Positions 1 through 10,800 of a stretch of 64,000 bases of DNA are shown here, in pieces; the stretch's first letter is position 1; the number at the start of each line of letters is the position of its first letter. The notes under the pieces are model-generated. The model had not been told where the DNA came from. It did no database searches and worked only from the letters and a program-made list of their open reading frames with translations. The position numbers and the translations under genes were made by a program. Origin of the DNA: Zanthoxylum bungeanum (taxonomy: Eukaryota > Streptophyta > Magnoliopsida > Sapindales > Rutaceae); NCBI GenBank assembly GCA_019454045.1, contig SKCR01036775.1, forward strand, positions 1 to 64,000. Direction: 5' to 3'.

Positions 1-128
1 CCATTTATAAGTCAAAGTAAATAATATTACAAAACGGCAAAAGGCAATTTCATTATCACATAGTTAATTTTGTACAATAATACAATATCATTTACAAACA
101 GTGACGCTATGAGACATAATGTCTAACA
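1..128 (-). repeat. Copia-1 3' LTR, terminal part only
   Basis: Positions 1-128 match the end of the full LTR at about 9200-9329 with few differences and finish in the same way (...AACA). The remainder lies left of the window. Compared with Copia-H, the polypurine tract and roughly 100 bp next to this LTR have been lost. Confidence 0.88.
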
Positions 129-149
129 GCGACCTTCTCGACCTTCACA

Positions 150-1560
150 TCGCCACGATGTATGATCTCACGAATCAGATGGAAACGTTGAAGAATATGC
201 TTGGATCGTTGATGAGACCGCGGTTCCTTAGCCTACGCTATAGCCCCGTTATTGTCACAATACAATGGAACGGGCTCAGCTGCTAACGGAACTACTCCTA
301 ATCCAATTAGGAATTTTCGGATCCAAACTGCTTCCTTGCTGCTTCAGCTGCAGCAATGTACTCCGCTTCTGTTGTTGAATCGGCAACTGTTTCTTGCTTG
401 GAAGATTTCCAGCTCACTGCTCCGTGTTATTCAAACAAAATATGTACCCGGATTGTGACTTGCAGTCGTCTTTGTCGGTTTGGAAACTTGCAACGGTATA
501 CCCAGTTACATCAAGTTCTCCATCTCCATAGATTAAGAAAGCATCCTCAGTTCTTCTAAGATGCTTTAGGATATTCTTAACCGCCATCCAGTGACTTCAC
601 CTGGATCGACCTGATAGCGACTACACATGCTCAAAGCATAGGAGACATCAGGTCGCGTACATATCATGGCATACATGATCGATCCTACTACCGAGGCGAA
701 CGGTATCCGACTCATGTTGTCTCTCTGATCTTGAGTTTTAGGACACATGTCCTTAGATAGATAGACGCCATGTGACACTGGCAACAGTCCCCTCTCTATC
801 CCGGTAGATCTTTATTCCAGAATAAAGGCTGCTTCTCCCAGATCTTTCATGGAGAATTTCAATGAAATCCAAGCTTTCACCGACGTTAGCATGGGAATGT
901 CATTGCCTATAAGCAATACATCGTCAACATAAAGGACAATAAAAGTCAGTGCTCTCCCACTAACCTTCTTGTACACACAAGGATCATCTTCGTTTTGAAT
1001 GAAATCATATTCTTTTATGATCTCATCAAAATGTTGGTTCCATGACCGCGATGCTTACTTCAGTCCATAAATGGACCGATTTAACTTACAAACCTTGTTT
1101 ACAAGTCTGGGCGCGATAAAACCGTCAGGCTGTTGCATATAAAAATCCTCCGAAAGGTTTCCGTTAAGGAAAGCGGTTTTAACGTCCATCTGCCATATCT
1201 CGTAATCGAAATATGCAACAATTGCAAGCATTATCCGAATGGATTTAATCATGGCAACGGGTGAGAAAGTTTCATCGTAATCGACACCATGTCGTTGACG
1301 ATACCCCTTCGTTACAAGCCTAACTTTGTACGTTTGTACATTGCCATCCATGTCGGTCTTCTTCTTGAAGACCCATTTGCATCCAATAGGCTTTACGCCT
1401 TCTGGTGCATCAACCAGTGTCCAAACTTGGTTGGTGTACATGGAATCCATTTCGAACTTCATGGCCTCTTGCCATAAAGCGGAATCGATATCTTGTATAA
1501 CTTCCTCATATGTAGCCGGTTCGTTATCCTCAATAAGATTAATATCTACATGAGGTGAGA
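150..1560 (-). pseudogene. Copia-1 reverse transcriptase and RNase H (broken)
   Basis: The minus-strand translation of 1055-1462 is a clear copia reverse transcriptase (RVT_2) N-terminal half, with GCKWVFKKK, a DETFSPV segment and the catalytic motif A region WQMDVKTAFLNG. The YVDD box is readable on the minus strand at 918-932, in another frame from the 1055-1462 segment. The piece at 566-784 carries the RT to RNase H linker (SRIPFASVVGSIMYAMICTR). Further RNase H sequence is recognisable down to about 150 but is interrupted by frameshifts. An active copia RT/RNase H is about 500 residues; here the longest open piece is 135. It is non-functional. Confidence 0.88.
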
Positions 1561-1751
1561 TCAGGAATGCATACCTCTCAGGTTGTTTCCTGACTCTCTC
1601 TGACCTACGCGGTCCTTGTGTAATAGAAGATTGTGGTACAGTCTCATCCGGATGGACTGTTCTTATTCCGTTGAGGATTCTATGCCAGGAATAGTATCAC
1701 TCTGATTTTCATCGAGTTCTACTTTCCTCCCTCCCACTCACTCTACTGCAT

Positions 1752-2384
1752 TTATGAATTCCTTCTCAAGGAAAACCGCATGTAGAGCAACAAATACTTT
1801 GTTCTCTCGTGGTGATAGAAGTAATATCCTTTGGTTTCCCTAGGATATCCTACGAATAGGCATTTATCCGATTTGGGCTCGAGTTTGGTACCTTCCAAAC
1901 ATTTGACGTATGCCCAGCATCCCCAAATCTCCAGGAATGAGAAACCCGGTTTCTTTCCTGTCCATATCTCATATGGTGTCTGTTGTACAGACTTTGACGG
2001 AACCTTATTCAAAATAAGATTTGCACTGTTTAATGCATATCCCCATGTCCAACAAAGTTCGGTTTCTCCGTTCGGACACACCGTTTAATTACGGTGTTCC
2101 AGGAGGAGTCCACCGTGAATGAATACCATATTCTTTCAAGTAATCTAGAAACTCATTGCTTAAGTATTCGCCACCACGGTCCGACCGTAATGTCTTTATA
2201 CTCTTGCCGGTCTGTTTTTCAACTTCGTGTCGAAACTCTTTGAATTTCTCAGAAGTTTCTGACTTGTGTCTCATAAGATACACATAACCATAACGTGATG
2301 CATCATCTGTAAAGGTTACGAAGTATTAGTATCCACCTCTAGCCTGGCTAGACATGGGTCTACATACGTCACTATGAACGAGGG
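1752..2384 (-). pseudogene. Copia-1 integrase core and C-terminal part (broken)
   Basis: The minus-strand translation of 2089-2283 has the integrase core segment with LRSDRGGEYLS, including a catalytic aspartate, and an IHSRWTPPGTP stretch. The piece at 1752-2081 continues with ANLILNKVPSKSVQQTPYEIW and the SDKCLFVGYPRETKGYYFY block typical of copia integrase C-termini. Residues just before the solo LTR (HSDVCRPMSSQARGGY) are the start of the core. The two pieces are in different frames. The coding region is interrupted at 2384 by the inserted LTR and resumes with the pre-integrase domain at 3696. Confidence 0.88.
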
Positions 2385-3695
2385 TGTGGGAACACAGAAA
2401 CTGGACGACGCATGCTGTTCCGGGCTCGCCGCCCGGTTGGGAGTACGGAGTATCCCGCGGGGGACTAAACCGAAGAATAATGGAGTCGCCACCCGGTGTG
2501 AACTGGGACAAAGATTTAAGGCCGCTCTCACCCCTCGCAAGGGAAGACCTCAAACCGTTGGGTTCGGAATGGTCTCTTACTTATGCCACTTGTAATAAAA
2601 TGATTTGTGCAATAATCTAACCAAGCCTAAGCAATATATTTCCAAGGATAATTTACCCCTAAGTTCGCATGCATACATCAATAAGTTCATCTAAATTTAC
2701 ATGTAACACATATCTGAATTTGCATACAGCCTATTTGCATGTAATCTATGTCCCCATTTGCATACATAAGGATAAATTAACATACGACAAACATACAAGT
2801 TAATAAACACATTGTACTCATACGTGTGGGGAATACAGATGAACGACACCTACATAATCTTGCGTAATACAGAGAAGCAATCAGGTTCATCATACGAAGG
2901 GATAGCTACTAGGAACAATTATGCATTAAATCTAATGAAAATGACTCAGTTCAGTGGGTGCGCATTTGCGTAGGGTTCGAGAACACGTTCGAACGGTAAA
3001 AAGAAGGTTCGTGTTCGTATAGCGTTCGAGAACGCATTCGAACAGAGCCAGACCCGATGCATGAAACACTAAGAAAATGCGTGCGCGTTCGTGTAGCGTT
3101 TGAGAATGCGTTCGAACGGTAAACAGAAGTTTCACGTTCGTATAGCGTTCGAGAACGCGTTCGAACGGAACCAACCTGATGCATGATGAAACTAAGAAAA
3201 TGTGTGCGCGTTCGAGTATGGTTATGATTGATTTTAATTAAGCATAATATTTCTTTAATTTAGTATATAATATTTTAATTTGGTATAATTATATTTTAGG
3301 TCTTATTTAATTTGGTATATCAATTAATTAATATTTTATTTAGTTAATGTTTAATTTAATTAATATTTGATTTAATTTGGAAGTAATTTAGGGTGATATT
3401 GGCGTGTGGGCCTATCTTGGTGGGCTAGGTGTTGTGTTAGTTTGGTGAGTGGGCTTAGGTGGGTGGCAAGGGTTGTGGGCCAAGGTTAAAAGGTTTGCGG
3501 GTTTTTTTTGGGCCAAAAGTGCTCTAAACAGAGGTCCAACAAGTGAGTTTGACGCTAAACAAGTGAATAAGGATCTAACGAAATACCGATTCCCTTCCGA
3601 CGACCGTTTCCCACAATATCCTTAACTAAAAAGGTAGGTAGTGCCCCAACTGAGACTCATCATCGAGTTTCACATGCAAAAATGCAATGCCTACA
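2385..3695 (-). mobile_element. Solo LTR of a family A relative, with perfect target-site duplication
   Basis: The sequence starts TGTGGGAACACAG and ends TGCCTACA. It is flanked by identical 5-bp repeats GAGGG at 2380-2384 and 3696-3700, and copia integrase and pre-integrase coding sequence lie directly on either side. This is a solo LTR left by recombination between two LTRs. Its first 200 bp match the LTR ends at 29159 and 34823, and its last 60 bp match theirs, but the middle differs, so it is a separate subfamily. Sense orientation is inferred from the complete family A element. Confidence 0.93.
2952..3215. repeat. CpG-rich palindromic minisatellite inside the solo LTR
   Basis: Degenerate tandem units of about 50-65 bp alternate two versions built around the palindrome CGTTCGAACG and the overlapping palindrome GAACGCGTTC. 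The same array, longer, occurs at 9687-10165 in another family A LTR. It stands out as a CpG-dense island in AT-rich sequence. Apparent minus-strand ORFs through it are products of the repeat. Confidence 0.85.
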
Positions 3696-3950
3696 GAGGG
3701 CTAACAGTTCGGTGGCGCATTCACCTTTACCGCTAAAAGGTGATTTAGGCATTTTGCCTAATAAGCAAGATTCACAGACGTCATATGAATTTGGATCAAA
3801 TCCGTCCAAGTACCCACTCTTCGAAAGTGTGGATATGCGAGTCTTGTTTATGTGTCCTAGACGACAGTGCCACATATAAGTTTCATATTTGTTACTCATT
3901 TTGAGCCTTTTGTTTGTTATGTTATATGTTGGAGATATATTTATATTCAA
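3696..3950 (-). pseudogene. Copia-1 GAG-pre-integrase domain (fragment)
   Basis: The minus-strand translation contains WHCRLGHINKTRISTLS and CESCLLGKMPKSPF, the His and Cys pattern of the zinc-binding pre-integrase domain (gag_pre-integrs) that precedes the copia integrase core. The real domain stops at the target-site duplication at 3700; the last residues of the open frame come from the inserted LTR. Upstream it is separated by stops from the protease piece. Confidence 0.88.
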
Positions 3951-4010
3951 AATATAAAGACAATTATTTGCAACAGCAGTGCAAATTTCTACATCATTTT
4001 TATATAAGTT

Positions 4011-4430
4011 TCATCCAGTGTTTCGAAATACAAAAGTATACCCACATTGGGTTAACATAGATACATAAATAATATTCCTAGTCAAACTAGGTACATAATA
4101 ACAGTCATTAAGTTCAAGTACATGCCTCGAGGGCAGTTCTAAAACAAAAGTACCAATGGCCAAAACGGCGACTGGTGCCCCATTTCCGACGCGTAGATCA
4201 ATCTCCCCTGAGGCCAGTCTCCTGCTAATCCGCAGATCCTGCACATCAGTACATATATGAGTACCACAACCAGAATCAAAAATCCAATTTTTAAAACTAG
4301 AAGTAGTCATGTTTATTTCAATAACAAACATACCTGAAGCCGGTGCCTTGCCCGCTTTAATCTCCTTTTGGAGCGCCTTGTACTCGCGGAAGTCACGCTT
4401 CCAGTGACCCCTGCACCGCACATGAGGCAA
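4011..4430 (-). pseudogene. Copia-1 protease region (fragment)
   Basis: The 139-residue open frame carries the aspartic protease signature WIFDSGCGTHIC and a downstream LNDCYYVPSLTRNIIYVS stretch, both typical of copia proteases, where DSG holds the catalytic aspartate. The residues before it (CRGHWKRDF) are the second half of the gag zinc knuckle, shifted in frame from the upstream gag piece that holds the first cysteines. Confidence 0.87.
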
Positions 4431-5148
4431 ACATCCTGAGATTTATCCTTAGGCTTCCCATAAGCCTTTGACGATTTGGCCTTGCCCTTTATTTTATGCT
4501 TCTTTTTCTTCACACCTCCAGTCGCATTGGGCCCAGCCCTCGGTGTCTGAGATGTCGAAGCAAAGTGCGCCTCGCGCTTGTTGCCCTTAAGCATCTCTTT
4601 TTCAGCTTCCTTGAGAATTGACAACAACTCTCCAAGAGTATCATCAGTGTTCATTAGGTTATAGCTTATGATGAACTGTTTCCAAGTGTTGGGGAGAGAT
4701 TACAAGATCATATCTATAGTAATCTCAGCCTCTAAGACTATCCCCATCTTAGCCAGCTCATCTATGTCAGCAATCATCTGTACCACATCGGATTCAACAG
4801 ACATGCCTACTGGAAAACGTGTACGGAATAGCTTCTTCACTAACTCATATCTCTGCGACCTTCGGTTAGATCGGTGAAGATCGTGCAACCTCGCCAACAT
4901 GTTATAGGGATCTAAGTCCCTGTTCCGTCGACGGAAATGCTGAGTCATGGCAGCAAGCATAATTGACTGAGCAATTTCACAATCATCGTTGTGAGTTTCC
5001 AAAGCTTCAGCTCAAGTAGCTCATCAGGTTTGGGCTTAGGCCCAAGAGGTCTCTGTATAGTATATAGCAGCCTCTCGGCTCCAAGGACAATCCTCAGATT
5101 CATTTCCCAATCTGCAAAGTTCGTGCCCTTGAAGACATTTTCGCCCAT
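4313..5148 (-). pseudogene. Copia-1 gag (three frames, broken)
   Basis: Three overlapping open pieces on the minus strand form a copia gag. 4945-5148 starts MGENVFKGTNFADWEMNLR, the usual gag N-terminus. 4700-5002 holds the helical UBN2-type body. 4313-4654 holds a lysine-rich tail with the first cysteines of a CCHC zinc knuckle (VCLMCGA). Frame changes fall at about 4950, 4680 and 4430. In an intact element gag forms the virus-like particle in the cytoplasm; this copy cannot. Confidence 0.87.
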
Positions 5149-7372
5149 GATAATGTCTCAGACATTTCCCTTTCCTGTCATCTTGACTACGATAGTTCAA
5201 CTATCTAGTCAACGATATTTGGGTACAGTCTAACTGTTACAAGAAAAATAACATTATATTAGTCCAACTAATAAAATAATTTTGCGACGAAATAATTATG
5301 AAAGCGCGTAAAGCTAAGTATCTGAATGAAATTGGAAATTCAATACTAGCCTCCCACTATTTTTCGGCGAGCCTCTAACCCTCTGTCGAGTACTCGGGAA
5401 ACCCAGTTTCCTAGTGGGCTAGGATCCCGTTTAAATAACACACAACCTTGACTTTGGCCAACAAGCTGTATGATATTTAACTAGGTAGATCTCGAAGATC
5501 AATTAGATCTAATCCAATTCCTATATCCGGTAGGTGGACATCCATGTCCGAAATATATATACAATAGATATACAATATATCCAATATATTTTCCTAACCT
5601 TTTTCTGCTGAATCAACTAAGCCTTGGCTTTGGCACAACAAGCTTAATGATTCCAGTTAAGCGGGACCCATTGACATGGAAAGTTTCATAATCAATGTCG
5701 ATGGACAAGAAGTGATCTTGACTTTGGCCAACAAATCACGACTTGGACAAGACACCGATATGGAACAAAACTCTCATGATTCAAACACATCCACAATTGA
5801 CAAAGGTCTTGACTTTGGCCAACAAACCAATGCCAACTTTGGATCTTGAGTAAGAATCACTCAACGGAAGGAAAAACGCTTAATATTATCTTGAGGGTTT
5901 TTCGTGTAAATTGGCAACCAATTTATTATCTTTGTTAAGGTCTCATCATACACCCTTAAGCATGCTTCTAAAACATCATAAGGCGCGAAAGTAAATTAAT
6001 AACGATATGGGGATGGATATTTAAACAGATTGTTCCTAGAACAAATCGCTCCCTTTCCTCTCCCCGGCTAGCACCATTCTACTTCTACCCAATTACATAA
6101 TACAATAATAGAAACCTCATTAACATTGAGGGGAATTAGGTGAGAAGAGAATACAAAGAGATAATAAGAGACAAGGCTGGACACGCAGATCCAATTTATA
6201 AATTCCAAATTTACAATAATTTCCAAAATTACCCTTTCCCTTCTAATATCCATCCGATATACGCTATTCATTCAACACATCCATATATTCATTCATAGCA
6301 TGCATTACAACCAATCTAATCCAATTAATTAGTCTTTAATTATGTGACCATCCAAGGTTCAAAACAACGATTTGATTTTGCGCGAGTCCAACTCGTTTGA
6401 GAATAAGTACTCAAAGTACAAATTCTTTGAATTATATCGAACTACTCGTTAAATCTAATTTAAGTTGTATTCAATACTAATTCTATTATTTCATTCCAAA
6501 TTAAATATTTACACTTTTTAATGCGCTTTAACGACTTAGATTCCAAATCTAATCTTATCGGGTCTCAAAGCCCAACTAACATCTAATGTTCGTTTAATTA
6601 AAGTCTGATAGGCTTTCAATTGATTTCATAGGCATGTGCTTTGGTCAATACGGGTCAAACCCAATTACCAAGCCCAAGTAAGGAATCACCCTCATTTGCC
6701 ATAAAACAATATCAAGCCCATAAGGCCCAATTAAACTTTAAAGCCCATTTATTACATTTGGACTTAATGGAATGATTTATGCCCAATTTGGATCCAATCC
6801 AATTGGCCTAAACCAACTTGGCCCAACCAAGCCCATTATGCCCAATATAATAATTTCAAGCCCAATTCAAAAATAAGCCCATTAACCAAATTTTAAAAAA
6901 ATTCCAAATTTTATAACTTAGTTAATTAAAGTGTAATACATCAATTAATTAACTAAATCAATATTTCCAAAATACAATTTACCAATTAATTATGTATCTA
7001 ATTGTTCAATTATTGTCCAACAATTTTTGAATCAAAAATCAAGTCCATACATGCCAAATAGCTCTCGGCCAAGGTGAGGTATTAAGTCCGATTTCATTTT
7101 TCAATCCGATCGAATTACAAATCGACTTATCCATTCGTTTCAACTCATCCAATGATCATCAAAACAAAATTTTCCAAGAGCCTAGGGTAAAGCATACATT
7201 CGGCCAAGCCTAATGGTGTGGCAAATTTTGATCCAATCACAATTTGTTAAAATTGATCCAATCACATCTCATTTCATCAACATACAAGCATACTCAAACA
7301 TTCAATTTAATTAAATCGTGCTCACATGGATTTTCCCCAAATCTTACCCTAATACATTTCATGCTCATTATA
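5149..7372 (-). other. Copia-1 untranslated leader, no gene
   Basis: About 2.2 kb of AT-rich sequence lies between the gag start and the PBS. I find no coding domain. A motif CTTGACTTTGGCCAACAA recurs at about 5450, 5720 and 5812, with a variant near 5623. The stretch 6590-6890 is rich in GCCCAA/AAGCCC words. Confidence 0.7.
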
Positions 7373-7387
7373 GGCTCAATGATACCA
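7373..7387 (-). promoter_or_regulatory. Copia-1 primer-binding site (tRNA-iMet type)
   Basis: On the minus strand, one base after the 5' LTR, the sequence reads TGGTATCATTGAGCC. It resembles the standard plant TGGTATCAGAGCC site for initiator tRNA-Met with a 2-bp insertion. It fixes the LTR edge at 7389. Confidence 0.8.
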
Positions 7388-7388
7388 T

Positions 7389-9329
7389 TGTTGGTTTCTA
7401 TGATTAGTCCCAAGATCATAATGAACAATGAAACATGAATGAATAACGAAGAAATATGGCAGAATCATACTTACAATGATCGACTTAGGATGTGTTGATG
7501 AACAAAATATTTCCTCCTCCAAGTGTCCAAGATTCGGCCAAGGCAAAGGTGGAAGCTCCAAGCTTTGTTTTGTCTTTCCAAGCTCTTGAATAGGTTTCCC
7601 TATCACCTCTTGATGATCCTTGAAGAGTGCTAGCCCTTAGTGAATTTTTGCAACAAAGATTCACACCTTTTCTTCACAAATTTTGGCAAAGAAATGAAGA
7701 AAATTGGAGAGGAAAACTGCTTCACAGTTTCGGTAATTGGGGAAAGAGAAGAAGATGAAGATTTTGATTTCAAAAATCAATATATTTGTTTCAAAAACAA
7801 TTAATTAATCATATACCAAAAGTTGGTTTAGGTATATGTCAACATGTCTTTCACCTTTTTCAATTGGGAGTGTTTTACACTCTTCACCAACAACCTTACC
7901 TAAACACATCAAACAAGTGACATGTGATGTGATGGTTGATGTGACATGTGGGCGCCACTCGATTTCAAATGCGAGTGGGCCCGCAAACACTCCCGGGCTC
8001 GGGTTTGCTAATTCTGAAATAGCGAACTTGCGTCGCGACGTAATTTAAATCGAATTTAATTAAATAATTATGCCAACCAAATTACTATTCACGTCGCTAA
8101 CGAATTAATTCTAAATTAACTCGTTTGCCCAAATTAAAATCTAATTTTAATTTCGCGTCGAAATCTAATTCCAAATAATATATCGAATATATTATTTTAA
8201 TGATTAATTCCAAATTAATATTCTCTCTCTTCAAATAGTACTTTATCCAAGATAAAGTCTCTCCGTAATTAATCCCAGATTAATTAAGCTCGAATCATAC
8301 GTCATCGGTGAATCTTCGGGAAGTGACCAAGAGATCCCTGGATATGTTGGCAGTAAATACGGTCGTCAGACTATCCGAACACGTACGTACCTCGTACTAC
8401 GTTTTTACCGATTTATGAGACAAGGTTGGCTTCTAGCAAAGCGCCATGCCTACCCAATTCTCCAGAAATATTCTTACTGGAATATACGATCTTTATCAGG
8501 CATAGTATACCATAGTATTGTGTATTGCGATCCAGTATCGGATGTCACGTGCGAGGCCTGTAGCTGGAATAGTGTCTGCCCCGTACGAAGTACATATCAG
8601 ATATCAAGCAACTAGTCTCTTTGAATCGGATAATCATGACCTTGTCATATTATCTCGATGGTTGCAACACTATAGAGAACCAGTTCTGAATCCCTGCGTG
8701 ATCATCATCTCCATATGTCTAAAGTGATACTTCCGTCTTGACATCACATCCAATACACTACGATTCTCAATAAACCCATAAGAGGTGTACACAGAACATG
8801 TTAAAGCCCTAGACGACCAAAACCAAAGTTTACCGATTGTCGCAAGTATTAGCGATGCAAGTCTCAGGTTAAGACCAAATACACCTACCCTGAAGCAGAC
8901 TCCCATAGACACATATACATACTACCAATAGGATTCCGCGGGGTCTATCCAGAGCGAAGCTATTTTCCGTACCATCGGTAAAACACAACCTCCTATCGCA
9001 CTTGCATAAGTATCATATACATAAATATATTAGAACTATATCGTTATGCCCTCACAACGCGCATAAGTGCAATACTAGTCTATTCCGCTTTATCGATGTC
9101 CAATCTCGATAATACTATGACTAGGGATATTAATGATTAAACCTTAATGGATTGATACTGTCTCATATCATCTCAATCCGGAACTAATCATATGGACTTT
9201 TACCATTTATATATGAAAGTAAATAATTACAAAACGGTAAAAGGCAATTTCATTACTACATAGTTAATTTTGTACAAAAACACAATGTCTTTTACAAACA
9301 GTGACGCTATGGGTCATAACTGTCCAACA
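7389..9329 (-). repeat. Copia-1 5' LTR
   Basis: The LTR is 1941 bp, TGTTGG...CCAACA, next to the PBS on one side and family A LTR sequence on the other. Its end matches positions 1-128, and it aligns along its length with the Copia-H LTR at 43091-44395 plus 51713-52363. The first bases outside (TTAGG, 9330-9334) would be the target duplication, but the partner lies outside the window. Confidence 0.9.
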
Positions 9330-9686
9330 TTAGGTTCACATGCATGAAAGTAATCATCATAACGGCGAACATGCAATAGCACACAATAATCTCATGAACA
9401 TACTTCGATCATATATTACGGAAAACAAAGAACAACCTAAACATAATGCAAATTCCAAACGCAAAATAAATGACTAATCATGCTTGAAAATGAACAACTA
9501 AATAGGCTAAATCATGCTTAAGAACCAAGTAACATACTAACGGCCTAATCATGCTTGAATACCATCTCATGAACACATCAAATAGATAAATGCAGGGATA
9601 CAAATAGTATGATTGATTACATGATACAAGAGAAATCACCTAAGAAACAATTATGCATGACATGTGATGAAAAGGACTCAGTTCAG

Positions 9687-10165
9687 TGTATGCGCGTTCG
9701 TGTAGCATTTGAAAACGCGTTCGAACGGTAAACAGAAGGTTCACATTCGTATAGCGTTTGAGAACGCGTTCGAACAGGACATGACCTGATGAAACAAAAC
9801 ACATTCGCGTTCGAGTAGCGTTCATAAACGCGTTCGAACGGTAAACATAAGGTTCGCATTCGAACAGTAAATAGAAGGTTCGCGTTCGTATAGCATTTGA
9901 GAACACGTTCGAACGGGACCAGACCTGATGCATGAGAAAACAAAGGAAATATGTGCACGTTCGAGTCGCGTTAGTAAATGCGTTCGAACGGTAAACAGAA
10001 GGTTCGCGTTCGTGTAGCGTTTGAGAACGCGTTCGAATGGGACTGGACAGGATGAAACAAAACACATTCGTGTTCGAGTAGCGTTCATAAACGCATTCGA
10101 ACGGTAAACAGAAGGTTCGCGTTCTTATAGCATTTAAGAACGCGATCGAACGAGACCAGACCAGA
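9687..10165. repeat. CpG-rich palindromic minisatellite
   Basis: About eight degenerate units alternate two subtypes. Each contains CGTTCGAACG or a one-base variant, usually followed by GGTAAACAGAAGGTTCGC or by a GGACCAGACCTGATGCATGA-like stretch. Overlapping palindromes (GAACGCGTTC next to TTCGAA) could form cruciforms. The same unit lies at 2952-3215. Three long overlapping minus-strand ORFs here are repeat artefacts. Confidence 0.87.
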
Positions 10166-10272
10166 TGCATGAGAGACGACGCAACACATACATTAATAAG
10201 CAAATCCACAATGTAGGACCCCGTGTGCCCGATTGAACTCGTTCCCATTCAATCAGGTGTACCTTGTCCGGC

Positions 10273-10800
10273 GTGGTAAAACATCGTGGTAAAGGTAGCC
10301 TTCAGGCATTTTCCTCGAATAGAGGACCTTTAATCCACCCTAGTTAGCCCATGCGCATTAGAATGCAATACATGCATGAATAGAACAATGATATGCATAA
10401 AGTCAATGACATAACAAAAAACGCGGCAAAACATCGTGGTAAGGTAGCCTTCATGCATTTTCCCTCGAATAGAGGACCTTTAATCCACCTTAGTAAGCCC
10501 ATGCGCATTAGAATGCAATACATGCATAAATAGAACAATGATATGTATAAAGTCAATGACATAACAAAAAGCGCGGCAAAACATCATGGTAAGGTAGCCT
10601 TCAGGCATTTTCCCTCGAATAGAGGACCTTTAATCCACCATAGTTAGCCCATGCATGTTATATCACAATGCATAGAAAGTAAAGACAATGATATAGGACT
10701 TCGTATGCTCGGTTGAACATATCTCACATCCAACCAAACATACTTTGTCCGGTGTGGCAAAGTATTGGCGTAAAGGTAGCCTTTTGGCCTTTTCTTCCCT
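10273..10800. repeat. 150-bp tandem repeat in family A LTR
   Basis: Units start at 10273, 10423 and 10573 at an exact 150-bp spacing, with a fourth diverged unit from about 10753. Each begins with a GTGGTAAAACATCGTGG-like sequence, followed by GGTAGCCTTCAGGCATTTTCC and GAGGACCTTTAATCCACC. A period of 150 is a multiple of three and so leaves a repetitive minus-strand frame open; I do not regard that as coding. Confidence 0.88.

Larger units (their letters stand above)
1..9329 (-). mobile_element. Copia-1: decayed Ty1/copia retrotransposon (minus strand)
   Basis: Read on the minus strand the order is 5' LTR (7389-9329), PBS, long leader, gag, protease, GAG-pre-integrase, integrase, reverse transcriptase/RNase H, then a 3' LTR of which only the last 128 bp lie in the window. 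Integrase lying before RT is diagnostic of Ty1/copia. Frameshifts and stops break every domain, so it cannot encode a polyprotein. A solo LTR (2385-3695) splits the integrase region. The element itself sits in a family A LTR that resumes at 9330. Copia-H (43091-53841) is a relative with similar LTRs. Confidence 0.9.

Noticed and set aside
9640..10248. 202-residue minus-strand ORF and overlapping frames of 88-91 residues
   Set aside because: All come from the CpG-rich minisatellite. Several frames are open at once because the repeat units lack stops, the translations are repetitive, and no family is recognisable.
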